This document shows, piece by piece, positions 34,666 through 46,893 of a stretch of DNA of 64,000 nt; positions within the stretch are counted from its first letter, which is position 1; the number at the start of each line of letters is the position of its first letter. Under the pieces are notes generated by a model. It ran no database searches. It was given only the letters and a program-made list of their open reading frames with translations, and had not been told where the DNA came from. Source of the DNA: Hevea brasiliensis (lineage: Eukaryota > Streptophyta > Magnoliopsida > Malpighiales > Euphorbiaceae); assembly GCF_030052815.1 (NCBI RefSeq), contig NC_079510.1, forward strand, positions 44,234,725 to 44,298,724, given 5' to 3'. Both the position numbers and the translations under genes were made by a program.

Positions 34666-36219
34666 CAATTGATGCAGATCATAGAAAGAGTACAGTAAGG
34701 TGAAGGTGGTGAGTTTGGATTTTCCAATAATGGCGCCCTTATGCAAGGTTCCAGTATATGTGTGCCCGACATGGACAATCTCAAAAACGAAATAATGTGA
34801 GAGGCACACTATACACTGTACAATGTCCACCCAGGCTCCACCAAGATGTACCATGACGTGAAAAATAGCTATTGGTGGAATGGCATGAAGACAAAAATAG
34901 CAGACTTTGTGTCCAAGTGCTTGACTTGTCAGAAGGTGAAGTTTGAACACCAGAGGCCGTCAGGAAAGCTGCAAGAGCTCCCTATTCCAGAAAGGAAGTG
35001 GGAAATAATTACTATGGATTTTGTGACAGGGTTGCCTCGTACCACGCAGGGATATGAATAGATATGAATAATTGTAGACCGTCTAACTAAATCAGCTCAT
35101 TTCTTGCCTGTAAAGACCACATATTCTATTGCACAGTGCGCCCGGTTCTATATTCGAAAAATAGTCAGATTGCATGGAGTTCCTGCTTCCATAATATCTG
35201 ACAGAGGGCCCCAGTTCACTTCTCTATTTTGGAGAAAGTTGCAGGAGGCACTTGGCATATAGTTGAACTTTAGTACCGCTTTCCATCCTCAGACAGATGG
35301 GCAGTCCGAAAGGACAATCCAAACACTGGAAGATATGCTTCGCATGTGTGTTTTGGATTTTGAATGTCAATGGGATGATCAGCTACCCTTGGTGGAGTTT
35401 GCCTACAACAACAGTTATCATTCCAACATAAGGATGGCACCCTATGAGGCACCATATGGCAGAAAGTGTAGGTCTCCTCTGTGTTGGACGGAAGTGGGAG
35501 AAGCGAAGGTGCATGATATAGACCTAGTGCAGTACACTTCAGAGATAATTCTTTTAATCAGGGACTACAACAACAGTTATCATTCCAGCACAGGGATGGC
35601 ACCCTATGAGGTACTATATAGCAGAAAATGTAGGTCTCCTCTGTGCTGGACAGAAGTGGAAGAAGCGAAGGTGCATGATATAGACCTAGTGCAATACACT
35701 TCAGAGATAATTCCTTTAATCAAGGAATGATTGAAAACAACTTTCAGTAGTCATAAAAGTTATGCAGACCCTAGACGGAGGGACGAAGAGTTTGCAGTAG
35801 GTGATTACGTATTCCTGAAGGTTTCTCTGATGAAGGGAGTCATGAGATTTGAAAAGAATGGCAAGTTGGCACCTCGATATATTGGACCTTTTGAGGTTAC
35901 TGATAGAGTTGAAGCAGTTGCCTACAGGTTGGAGTTACCACCCAACCTTTCTCATTTTAATCATGTATTTCACATCTCCATGTTCAGGAAATACATACCT
36001 GATCCTTCTCATGTATTACAGCCAGATGTAATAGAGCTGAAAGAAGACCTGACGTTTGAGGAGCAACCTGTAGGCATAGTGGACTTCCAAGTGAGGCAGC
36101 TAAGATCAAAATAGATCTCTATGATTAAGGTTTTGTGGAGGAGCCAGTTAGTGAAAGAGTGCACCTGGGAGTCAGAGCGGGACATGCGTAGCAAGTATCC
36201 TTATCTATTCAATATGTAA
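34666..36219 (+). pseudogene. pol of element A, part 2: integrase and chromodomain (broken)
   Basis: This continues exactly the frame left at 10730 (QLMQIIERVQ, stop, GEGGEFGF). Integrase finger: HPGSTKMYHDVKNSYWW ... CLTCQKVKFEHQ. Catalytic core: MDFVTGLPRT (about 35017) with a stop after GYE, DRGPQF near 35205, and the glutamate in [12 protein letters not shown] (about 35300). A 54-codon in-frame tandem duplication follows. The C-terminal part includes KNGKLAPRYIGPFEV and LPPNLSHFNHVFHISMFRKY. The chromodomain is split by TAG at 36112 (VGIVDFQVRQLRSK, stop, ISMIKVLWRSQLVKECTWE) and ends SKYPYLFNM with TAA at 36217. In chromoviruses this module targets integration to particular chromatin. 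Confidence 0.88.
35403..35726 (+). repeat. 162-bp in-frame tandem duplication in integrase of element A
   Basis: Two adjacent copies start at 35403 and 35565, both reading YNNSYHSxxxMAPYE ... SPLCWTEV ... VQYTSEII. They differ at about 13 of 162 bases by eye, many of them G/A or C/T changes. The frame stays open across both copies. Confidence 0.92.
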
Positions 36220-36270
36220 TTCTGTACTTTATTCTGCCTTGTGTAAAAATTCGAGGATGAATTTTCTATA

Positions 36271-36282
36271 AGGGGGGAAGAA
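36271..36282 (+). other. Polypurine tract of element A
   Basis: AGGGGGGAAGAA directly precedes the TGTAA start of the 3' LTR. Confidence 0.88.
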
Positions 36283-38934
36283 TGTAAAACCCCTAATTTT
36301 TAAATTTATTATTTTGTGGGTAAATATTAATATTTTATTTTATTTAAATTTTAGAAAATTATTTGAAATTTTTCGAATTTTCGAAATCGGGTTCGATTTT
36401 CCAAAAATATAAAACTTTGATGATTTTTAAAAATTAATTTAAAGACCACGTGGTAAAACTAAAAATATATTTGGACTCTACGAATTTTTCTGAGTTTTTT
36501 AGAATTTTTTCAGAATTTTTGGGCTTTATTTTTTGTCCTAAGGCAGAGTAAAAATTCAAATTTTTGTATCCTGAATCGGATCGGCCAAATCAAACCGGAC
36601 AGGATCGGACCGATTGAATCGGACCAGCCTTCTTCTTCTTTTTCCTTTCTCCCCACGCGTTCCCGTCCCTCTTTCTCTCTCTCTCTCTCTCCTATTTTCT
36701 CTCTCCTCCCTCCTCCCCACACCAGCCAGCAGCCACCCAGCCCTCCTCCCGGCCACACCACCTCGCCTCCTCCCCGCCACGCCACCAAACGCCTAAAAGG
36801 AGCGTGAAAACTACCCAAGTATTTCACTCTTCTCGGCCAAAATTCAGCCAATTCAGCCACTGTTTGGGCCGAGTCTTATGCCAAAATACATATACACCTC
36901 GAATGCTTTCCATAGACACCAAGAACACCAAAATTCATAGAGCGGTTTGCCTAATTTTTGTCCGGGAAGTTTTAGCCCATTTCGATTTTTGAGCTAGATT
37001 TCTCACAAACCGTGAACCTCACGAGAAAACCGAGAGTACCGGAGCGCTCCACTCGTCGAGAGCTTCGCGGCAATATAAATTTCAAAATTTTTCGACACTG
37101 TTTTTCGATGAGTCGCACGAAACTTCGTAGTATTTTTCGAGCATTAAATGAGCTTAGAAAATTCCGTAAAAATTTTGTACTAACTCCCGTATTGTGAGCT
37201 TCGTGTAGGTACTTTAAATTCGTGAAAATTCAATGGTTGCCTGGGTCTGTAAATTTCTGGCCAGACAGACAGGCTACCGAAAAAGTCTTGAAATTAGGTC
37301 TAGATTTTAGCTACCCCACCGTTGTCAGACGTCCCGAGCGCGTCCTAGAGGTCGAAATTGACATAGGTAAACCCAAACCTTACTTTTTCTTAATTGTCTA
37401 GTGCTTGAATTGGATTAAAAAATCATACAATATTCATGGTAGCTCAGAAAATTATAATTCCTTTTGCATTAGCTTAGTAATAATACTAAGGACCGCGGGC
37501 AAAGTTTTAGAATTTTTAGAGCTCATTTGGGTAGTTTTTGCAAAAGGGTCAATTACAAGGACTAAACTATAATTTTACATATTGTGATTGATAACTGTTT
37601 AGATGGGCCCAGGAGAGGCTATGTGATGTGATTGAGTTATTGGTGTATAGTTTGTGGATATAGAAGTGCATTTTTAGCCCTTTTACAGGTTGGGTAGGTC
37701 CTAGGTATAGGAGATACTCTGCTGAATTTTTAGCACGACTTAGGACATCTTTGGTCTTTTCTTAGTTTGTATTGAGTCAAATGTATTAAACAATTATAAT
37801 AAAATTGTTAGGTGAGCCGGGACAGCCTTCCTCCTCCGCCCAGCCGCCACAGTGATTACGGTTAAGTCTGTGAGTAAAATATTAATTTTAATTATAATTT
37901 CAATATTATTATATATTCAGGTATGCTCATGCATCACTTATATGTATATATCTATGTAGTTAAATACTAGGCACGTTTTATATTGCATTCTTAATTGATG
38001 AATTGCCATGGGTATTAGTTGTGATAATTTGAAGCAGTGTGCGTGCGTTGGCGTGCGTGTGGTATGGTGTTGGTTATGGACAGGACGGGTAGACACGGCT
38101 TGAGGGATGCTTGTTAGGACCCGGTCCTTCGGGGTAGACACGGCTTGAGAGATTCACTAGGACCCCGTATTTGGTGTATTAAGCGAAAGTCCGGCTTGTG
38201 ATCTTCGCTGACAGAGGTTGGATTAAGAGGGCTGTATAGGGGATCAGCTCCCATATATGTATTGTTTAACATTATCGGGTGTGTGAGTGCTCCAAATTTT
38301 CTTTTTGCTGTTATAATATGAAAATATTGACGACATTGCATTTCACTCCACATAGTGCATTAGCTTTAGATAACTATAGAGATTATGGTTAAAATTAATA
38401 TTTTACTCTCTGAGTCGAACGCTCGCTCCTGTTCACCTATTTTTTCAGGATACAGGAGATTTATTTTTGAGTTTTAACTTGTTCTCATCCCTCGCAGGTT
38501 GCCTATTTATGTTATGATATTGTATAATTTTTATTTACTCCTATAATTCCGCACGTGTTAGAAACATTTATTTGATTGGGTCTGTAATATAATTGTCATG
38601 TTGGACCTATAAACTTATTAAATGCATGTATGGTTGGATTGGATGAGGGAGCCGAGCTCCTATTTATTTTTATAACATTTGATTATGTGGAGGGTGAGCT
38701 AAGCTCCCCAGTTTATTATATATATTGTGTTTACAGGTCGGGCGAGTCAAAAAAAAAAACTCCCCGTTAAATGGTCCATGTTACGGGCGGACTCTATCCT
38801 GTTGAATTCTTGAAATTGGGCCCAAATGGGCCTTAGGATTGGGTTAAGGAATAGTTAGACTTACTACGGGCCTCAGGGGATTTAGGCTAGCTCAGGTCCT
38901 AGTGCCGGTCCAGCCTATAGATTGGGTCATGACA
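36283..38934 (+). repeat. 3' LTR of element A
   Basis: It is 2652 bp and the partner of 4631-7267. It ends GGGTCATGACA, followed by TCTGA (38935-38939), the right target duplication in element 0. Confidence 0.93.
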
Positions 38935-39746
38935 TCTGAAGCTCAGAAGAGAGCCTGAACTAAAGAGACGAGCTCGAAAGTTCTAATCCAAGATCAACCT
39001 ATCCTAGAGGGGCAAATCCTTGCCGTGGAGCCTCCCACCCAATCTGAAACTCCTCCCAGACCTCCGATCACTTCGACTCCATAGGGCAGATCCTCATGGC
39101 AGGGAGTTTCATCCGGACGACCTCTTTCAGAAGCCGCTAGAATACTACTCCAATCATTGGAGAAGAACAAATCGGTGCGGGGCAATCTTGATTTGGCAAA
39201 AGTAATGAGCGACATGATCTGTTTCCTTGAGAATCGGACCAGAATGGGTCCTGAAAATATTGATGATCTTCTCAGCCTTTCAATGAGCTTGAGTTCGGAA
39301 GCAATGGCGACCCAGCACGCGGTCAAAGAGAAGGTTTATCTCATGAAGAAGGAGATGTCGAGGCTGTCTCAAGACATGGCATCAATGCAGAACCAACTCT
39401 TTGCCGCGAATGCCTGGATCATCGAGCTAGAAGAACAAACGAAGTCTTACAAGGAGAAGGCAGCTCGGCTAGAAAGGAGCTTGACAATGTCCGGGTTAAG
39501 TTCTCCGAAGAGATTCAAGCGAAGGATGAGGAGGCTCTAACAAAAGAAGCTAGGGCTTTTGTGAAAGCTCATAGTGATCTCCTTGCCGAGCTTGTCAAAT
39601 GTTATCCCAATGAGGACTTCGCCTGGCTTGAGGAACTTGCTCCGGGTGCTGAAGCTGAGAGTAAGCGCGAACAAGGGAGAGAGGAGGGAGTAAATGTTGA
39701 AGATGTAACTGAAGAGCAGGCTAGGGAAGATACTCCTGCCGAATGA
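38935..39746 (+). pseudogene. Putative gypsy-type transposon protein, C-terminal part (element 0)
   Basis: Resumes the frame cut at 4630: SEAQKRA, then a stop. A proline-rich stretch (PPRPPITSTP) and a long coiled coil (about 39280-39500; TQHAVKEKVYLMKKEMSRLS and QLFAANAWIIELEEQTKSYK) follow, and it ends in an acidic tail that stops at 39746. A frameshift lies near 39500-39540. Coiled-coil C-termini ending with an NEDFAWLEEL-like phrase are usual for this plant family, which links the two arms. Confidence 0.7.
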
Positions 39747-40410
39747 CTTGTGTTTTTTTATTTCCTAGGATGAATTTTAAAGTTTTTTTTTTGTTTGTGA
39801 TTAAATCTTGGTAAGATCAAAAAATATTAAATTAAGTATGGATGAATATTCAATCAACCCCCACTTGATTGGATAAGCTCATACAAGGAACTTAAGATCG
39901 GTTATTAATTATGAAACAACTGTTTAAAGGGATCAGATAAATTTAATCGCGAGTGCGAGATTGAAAAGCCTTGTGACCGAGAACCGATTAAAACTTGGAC
40001 GCATATATAAAAATGATTTGAGAACAGGTCTTAGTTTGAATTTGATGAGTTCGGGACCACCTATTAAAGATCGGTTAAAACATTAACTTGATTAAACACT
40101 TGAACATTTCGGACGAGGTAACTAATCACAAGACGTCCCAGAATTTAGAATCTTGAACATAAGGAGATCGAAAAACAAAATACAAAATCAAATGATCCGA
40201 AAATTAATCAAAACGAGTTGGAGAGATCGGAAAACACTTAGTTTGAGCGCATTTTGAAGTTTATCATTTATTTGGGAGGTTACTAGCTCAAAGAAAATGA
40301 CTCCGGGTCGGATAACTAGTTGAGATCGATTAAACGCCTATTAGGGGGATCAACATAATTGCAATTATTTGAACTACGATTTTGAAGAATGACCAAAATA
40401 TGGTGTCTAC
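39747..40410 (+). other. 3' noncoding end of element 0
   Basis: No gene. It has repeated GATCGG-type words like the left leader. The style stops near TGGTGTCTACA (40400-40410), just before the 3' end of the cellular gene. I take this as the approximate right boundary, without a matching left end to prove it. Confidence 0.5.
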
Positions 40411-40423
40411 AAACATCCACCAT

Positions 40424-40429
40424 TTTATT
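40424..40429 (-). terminator. Poly(A) signal of the lumen-protein gene
   Basis: AATAAA on the minus strand, 32 bp past the stop codon. The retroelement nest begins about 15 bp beyond it. Confidence 0.65.
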
Positions 40430-40461
40430 CCAAATATTGTTACAGCCTAGTGCCTTAATCA

Positions 40462-41401
40462 TCAAGGAATGATGGATTCGATAATAGGTCCTTCCTGTGG
40501 ATTTGGAAAGAGTATTGATGGTGGCAGTGGCGGAAGTGGTTGAGCTTGGGGAGCATTTGTCCTCTCCTCAGTTTTTGTCTTTGATACCCCAGCATTCTCC
40601 CTGAGCTTTTCGAGCTTCTGCATTATCTTTTTCTTCATATCAAGTCTCCCAACACGAGCTTCCGCTGGTTCTACCGCAGAGAGAACGATGATTCCACCTA
40701 AAGTTTCAGCTGTAAGATATAGCAATGCATCTCTCCGTGAAACGTTCAGTGTTTTTGGTGCTTGCAGTGTCTCCTCTTTCAATCTTACCACCTACAACAG
40801 AGGCGAAAAAAGAAAAGAACCTCAGATACAAGGGGATAGATCATGTGAAAATGAATCCAGCATCCAGCACAAGCTTGATACTCATTCCACTACACTATCC
40901 ATATTTTTTTCTTTACAATTATATTTATAATTTAAATTGGGACAAATAAGGACCCTTTTTACTTTCACGAACGCAGTTCAAAGGTGTTATGATTCCCATA
41001 AAGAAGACAACTAATGGTACTGAATCTTGACAAGATCACATTTCATGCGACCCATCTGTTACAATAATCTTGCAATCAAATAGAAAATAGTTCCTTGGAA
41101 CTCAAGACCATATACAGCTTCAATAATAGAATACCAGCAGCCAATCAAACCTAAGGTAAAAGCTCTTCAATCAACATGCATTTATAGGCAAAAAGAAATC
41201 AACTTGAGCAATCCAAATATTTTGAAAACTCAAAATAAAATCAACTGAGCAACCCAAATATGGCATATTCTATTTCTAGAACTGGGTTTCAAAGTGAAGC
41301 AAAAACACCTGAATCACTGGCCGCTTGATGGCAGGTAATCTTCCTTCTGTAGTTATGTGGTGGAGTGGGTTCCTTACGCCCTTCGAATTTGAGAATGCCA
41401 T
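40462..41401 (-). CDS. Predicted plastid protein with twin-arginine thylakoid-lumen signal (two exons)
   Basis: Exon 1 is 41401-41309 (31 codons from MAFSNSKGVRNPL) and exon 2 is 40791-40462 (109 codons plus TGA). The 517-bp intron is phase 0 with GT at 41308 and AG at 40792. The product is 140 residues. The N-terminus is basic and hydroxylated with few acids, like a plastid transit peptide. Residues about 49-76 read SRRDALLYLTAETLGGIIVL ... AEA, a twin arginine, hydrophobic core and AxA cleavage site typical of Tat import into the thylakoid lumen. The mature part is about 65 residues: a Lys-rich amphipathic helix (MKKKIMQKLEKLRENAG), then a Pro-rich tail ending IESIIP. I do not recognise the family, so no function is assigned. 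A small lumenal or lumen-facing photosynthetic accessory protein is the inference. The gene appears intact. Confidence 0.8.
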
Positions 41402-41573
41402 GAGTTACGGCGGAGATCGCTGGGAAAACCACCTGAGCTGAGCTAATCTTCTCTTCTTGCACTCAGGTCAGAAACACAGGGGCGGAGGACTTTTCTTGGT
41501 GGGATTGGTTTGGAGAGATCACACTGACAAAACCCACAAATAATTTGGATTTCAGAGGTAGAAGTTGGGCTGG

Positions 41574-44213
41574 GCTAGCCTTACCAGTTACCAGGCTTTC
41601 CGCATGAAATGAAAGGGATCATACCTGTGGAAATCTTCAGCCAATTATTTTCTTCTTTTTACTCTACAATTGCCCATATTAATCTTATTGATTTTTCTCC
41701 AGAATATTGCAGATTGTAGGTTATATTCAGAGGGTGTTTCTTTAATTTATAAACTGATCAAATTAATTTATAAATTATAATTTTAAATAAATTTGTTTAT
41801 ACTCTACCTTCATGAAAATTGTGTTTAATTAAAGTGATTTCTTAATTGAAATAACTGTATTTATTATTATATTTTTATTATAAAAAAATAAGAAAAACAT
41901 AAATAAATCAAACAATCCCTCAAGTTAAATGCTAGTGATATAGAAAATGGATTGAACCTAACTTTATCTCAAAGCTAATCGAGGAGGTTTGTCTAAATTT
42001 TATAATTAACTCAAATATTTTATTTCCAACAACGTAGTACAACACACTCTCTATGTTCAAGTATGAATATCTAGAATATGAAATTTAAAGATAGCTCAAG
42101 AAAAAAATTTATTTAAATAATATTTAGCTCAAATATTTTATTTCAAATCAATGTAGTACAACATTGGCAGCAATTAGACTTGCTTGGTGGGTTGCCTAAT
42201 TTATCTTGGCAATTTTGTAAAGAGAATATCATTATTCAAGGCATTATTATATAACAACTTCGATAGACCACATGCGTATTTTGTTTTGCTTAAGAAAATA
42301 AAAACTAAACAATTTATCATATTTTTAAAATAAATTTGCATCAAGAATAAAATCTTTAATTTATACTACATTAATATATTTAAAATATTATTTTTTAAAC
42401 AACTGTTCAATCAATAATAACAAATTGACTTATAATAATTTATTTCAAAATTCATATATATTCTTGACAATTTAGGGTAAATACATATTAAATTTGTCTT
42501 TTCCCATCATCTGTGAGAGAAAACTCATTTCTATATTGAGAAAATTACATTGTTATAGAAATGTGAAGTAAGAAAAGACATATTTATTCTTTAATTATAA
42601 TATTTATTTTAAGAGTGATTAGATGATAACAAAATTGAAAAGAACAATGATGAAAAAAATCCCAAAGGGAAAGAAGTCGAGTCATATAAATAATTGTAAT
42701 TACAGTAATCAAGAAGTGAATTAAGTCTCCAGAATAAGAGACTGTTTAGTTCAAAACTGAAAGCTAGACCAGCGTCAGAAACTAATCCAGTTTTCTTTAA
42801 TTTTTATAAAAACAATAGGTATTTTATGCATGTAATTGAAGAAAAGTTGACAAAGGAAAATAGTAGTGGATCCTTCTATGAAATATGATGGATTGTATTA
42901 TAAAATATAATTTTTTTGGATTAAAATTGATTAGGCGTATAAATTAATTTACATATACAGGTAATAATTTTTCTTTTTTTTAAGCTTCTATCAATTATAT
43001 TTCAATATGTACGAATGAATGTGCTAATTGGCTTGCTCAGTCTGTTAGAGTAGGCATCTTGTATCTAGGTTGGAGTTATAATCCATCTTATCAGTTAGAA
43101 GCTCTTTTATTATTTTTTTTTTTATAAGCAAAGAAAAATTTTATTAAATGAAGAAAAAGAGAAATATAAAGGTACAATTCAAAGAAAATAGGTCGAGAAA
43201 TAGAGTTCAAAATACATAGGCTAAAACACAGAAATAAGATAACCCACATAATGCTACATGTCCCTAGCTGCTGATAGATGGAAGAAGCTTTTTTACTTAA
43301 AAATATAATTTATGGATTTTCTAGTTCATGAATGATATTCTCTTATTCTTATTAAATGAAAAATAAAAAAATTACATTCTGTGTTTTATGGAAAAACAAT
43401 GTCCCTAGACTTATTTTTTAAATATATTAATTTTTTTTTATTTTAATTTTAATTTTAACTTTTAAATATAAAATTATTTAATTAATATATCACATTAAAG
43501 ATATTATTAATTTAAATAAAAATTATTATTTGAATATGAGAGAGATATAATAAAAATAAAGGAAAAGCTTTCAAAAATAAATAAAAGCATTGTCATTACT
43601 TTTAGGTCAATTGGATAAAAAATAATAAATATTTTTGTTAATTTATAATTTTATCTTAAAATTTTAATTTTACTTTTAATATTTTAATTTTTGACATTGG
43701 TTTCAATTGTATTCAATTTTTAAAATTAAATTTATAATTAAACAAAAAAAAACTGATAATTTATAATTAGAATACTTATTATTTGTGATTTCATGCAATG
43801 TAAAATTATATATTAAAATATTATAATGAATTATTACAATACAAAATTAATTATGTTTGATTACAATAAAAAATTAAGAATTAAATATAATATTCAAATT
43901 TAAAATACGTGTTATAATATTTTTATTTTTTAATATACATCAAATTTTTATTAATTTGTATAAATACCAATGCCTCATTAAAAAAAATTGGAGTCTCACA
44001 TTAGTCAATCAAAAAAATCAGTAAAGAATATATAGTAATGAGAATCAAATCAAACTGATCAATCCCAATTTCAAACCCCAAACTTTGTTCACAATCATTC
44101 ACTATTTTCAGTCAAAAAATTTCAAAAGAAAATAATAAAAAACTGAATTTTGTCTCGAGGGGACAAAAAATACAACTGATTGCACAATTAAGGGAAAAAA
44201 AAGTATTTGCAAT
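41574..44213. repeat. Duplicated upstream region, copy 1 (full)
   Basis: AT-rich DNA upstream of the lumen-protein gene without a gene of its own. Two portions, 41574-41800 (CAGGCTTTCCGCATGAAATG onward) and about 43490-44213 (ends near GCACAATTAAGG then an A run and AGTATTT), recur in the same order and direction at 48041-48981. The 1.7 kb between them is absent from copy 2. The first portion falls in the promoter or 5' untranslated zone of the gene. Confidence 0.8.
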
Positions 44214-45687
44214 AACCTTAAATTATTATTATTATTATTATTTTGATAAATTTCAATAATATTTTACTATCATCCAATTAATTTATAATTTTAAAATTTA
44301 TTTTCTGTATATTATTTTAAATATCTATTTAATTATTGTATTAATTATTATTATTATTTAAAAAAATTATTATCATGAAGTATATTATTTACATAATTTA
44401 ATGGGAATATTTTAAGTTTGTTAGCATGTTATATATATTAGTCAAAGAAGTACATCAAAAGATTTGATTGTTGAAAGAAAACTTTTCTTTGGGCAGTGTA
44501 CCTGATATGTGCAGGGAAAGACAAAAAAAAAAAAAAATTCCAAATCAACAGAACCCACCGCCCCCCTTTTTTCTCCCTCACGTTTCTCCCTCTTTTCTTC
44601 CTCTTACTTCTTTCCTTTTCCTCCATATTTTCTTACCATAAGCTCCACCCACCGCTGGTGAGGCTCCCGACAGCCAGCACAAGTGCCGGTGAAGTCTTGG
44701 ACGGCGAGATTGATGGCGACAGACGACGAATGGTGTCCATTTTCTGGCAACACACGCGAATGTGTAGGCAAACAGTTTTTCACTATTTTTCGGTGGTCCT
44801 GACATTGGATCGGACCCAAACCAGTGGAGTTCAATTCCTCTTCCTCTTGGCTACCAGATTTGACCAACCCCGCTTCCTATCGTTGTCAAAATTCGATGAA
44901 ACGAGGAGAGAGAAGCATAAAATTTTGGGGCTGATTCCGGCCAATCCAATCATCGGATTGATAATCTGAGACTATCAATGGACTCAGAGCGATGAAATAT
45001 TCGAGATAGAACTAACCAAGCTCTGATCGGACACCATTTAGAAAAGACGATCAGATGATCCAAATCACTTAATGAGATTTTATAGACCTTTTGATTCTCG
45101 TAAATTAAAGATAATTATATGATAATTATTAACAATTTATAGACTTTTTTTTAGGTGTGATCGGATCGATAATGGCTTATCGAACTTTAGACCGAGTTTT
45201 TGACCCTGTCTGGGTGTACGACGGGCTGTCTTAGAAGGTAGTTATATTTAAAGTCATTCTTAGCATTTTTAGACGTTTCGGATACGTTTTAAGTATCAGA
45301 ATTTGTATAGGTAGTTCCTAACTCAAATTTTGTAATTTGTGTCTTGATGAAGTTAGCTAGTTAAATCTGTAAAATATTCTTACCTTAGAAAAATTAAGTA
45401 AAATGACTTTAATTAATACAATGATGACGTAGAGGACCTCCAAAAATATTTTTTAATTTTTGAAGTGCTGAAAATAATTATTTAGACTGTAGAGGAGCTA
45501 GGGGCCCGAACTAGAGTTTGAAGGATTTGACCTAGATTAGGATTTTTGTAAGCCCCGGATAGGCATTATAATTACTGTTGTGGGCCTAAGGCCCTGTGTT
45601 GTTACTTTTGGTTGAATTTTTTTGCAGGAGGGTTTGGTCCAGTTATAGGGGAGGCTCTACCAAAATTTTGGTAAAATTTTAAGAAAT

Positions 45688-46213
45688 TATTCTTGCTTCT
45701 TTGATTAAACTAATTAATTAATTTTGCTAAATAATTTAATAGAGGTCAATGTCTCTATTTAGATAATCGATGTCTGCTAGCCTTTCTTCTCCTCTCAGTC
45801 AGACCAGTTGCAATCTAGTTGATTAGTCTGTAAGTTGGATATTGATTATTTTTGTAATTTCAATATTAATTATATATCTGGCATGCTTATGCATTTTATA
45901 AATATTTAATTATGTACATAAATAGTTAATATATTACTAGTAATATAGTTTATTCTTGCTCCTTTGATTAAACTAATTAATTAATTTTGCTAGATAATTT
46001 AATAGATGTCAATATGTCTGTTTAGATAATCGATACCTGCTAGCATTTTTTCTCCTTTCAGTCAGACCAGCTGCAATCGAGTCAATCAGTCTGTAAGTTG
46101 GATATTGATTATTTTTATAATTTCAATATTAATTATATATCTGGCATGCTCATACATTTTATAAATATTTAATTATGCACATAAATAGTTAATATATTAG
46201 TAATAATATAGTT
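45688..46213. repeat. 263-bp tandem duplication within the decayed LTR
   Basis: Two adjacent copies start TATTCTTGCT at 45688 and 45951 and run through TCAGTCAGACCAG and CTGTAAGTTGGATATTGATT. They differ by a modest number of substitutions. Confidence 0.9.
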
Positions 46214-46504
46214 GCTGCATATTTAATTATTGTTATTTATTTGTGATTGCTGCCCTAAGGATAATTTAGAGCTACGTGTGTGTGTTAGCGTGAGTATGGT
46301 GTAGATATGGATATGAGTAGGATAGGTAGTCATTACTGGAGCTTGACTCGCTGGGACCCGATCCTTATATATGGATAATTTGGGGTGAGCACGACTTTGA
46401 GTTGATCTCGCTGGCCTCTGAATTGGGATTATTAAGCGAAAGTCCAGTTTGAGTTGATTTCGCTAGCAATTATTGGATTGAGAGAGCTGTACAATAGATC
46501 AACT

Positions 46505-46506
<2 letters not shown>

Positions 46507-46581
<75 letters not shown>
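46507..46581. repeat. TA microsatellite, about 75 bp
   Basis: An uninterrupted TA run in the decayed LTR, at the place where the LTR of element A also has one (after GGGGATCAGCTCCCATATA-like sequence). The length may be unreliable in assembly. Confidence 0.95.
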
Positions 46582-46585
<4 letters not shown>

Positions 46586-46847
46586 GTGATACACAGAGTG
46601 TATGAGTAGCTTCAAATTAATTTCTCATGTGAATATTGAGTGAATTATTTATTTTATGTTTTATTTGTTTTATGCTAGATAGTTATAGAGATTATATCTA
46701 TTATAAATATTTAAACTCTTTGAGTCGAATGTTTATTCCTGTTCAAATATTTTTTTTCTCAAATTTCAGGAGAAACGAGTTTATTTTTTAAGTTTAACCT
46801 GTATTTTCTTCCACAAGTTATGCTTCATAGTTTAATAGCTTTTATTG

Positions 46848-46893
46848 TGTCTATTTATTTATTTATTTATTTATTTATTTATCTATTTATTTA
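46848..46893. repeat. TTTA tetranucleotide microsatellite
   Basis: About eleven units of TTTA, with one TC interruption near 46882. Confidence 0.9.

Larger units (their letters stand above)
4631..38934 (+). mobile_element. Element A: Tekay-like chromovirus Ty3/gypsy LTR retrotransposon
   Basis: Long LTRs (4631-7267 and 36283-38934) begin TGTAA and end TGACA. The element is flanked by a perfect 5-bp duplication TCTGA (4626-4630 and 38935-38939). An initiator-methionine tRNA primer site follows the 5' LTR and a polypurine tract precedes the 3' LTR. Order of parts: gag with two zinc knuckles, protease, reverse transcriptase, RNase H, integrase, chromodomain. This order plus a C-terminal chromodomain fits the Tekay/Del group. 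Every coding segment carries stops or shifts. The LTR pair differs by roughly 6% in the first 125 bp by eye, so it is the oldest of the three intact-ended elements. Element B sits inside its pol (10731-34660). Confidence 0.93.

Noticed and set aside
44496..44969. 157-codon open frame as a gene
   Set aside because: It lies in the pyrimidine-rich promoter-side part of a decayed LTR that parallels the LTR of element A (4912-5118, 36614-36796), where similar chance frames occur.
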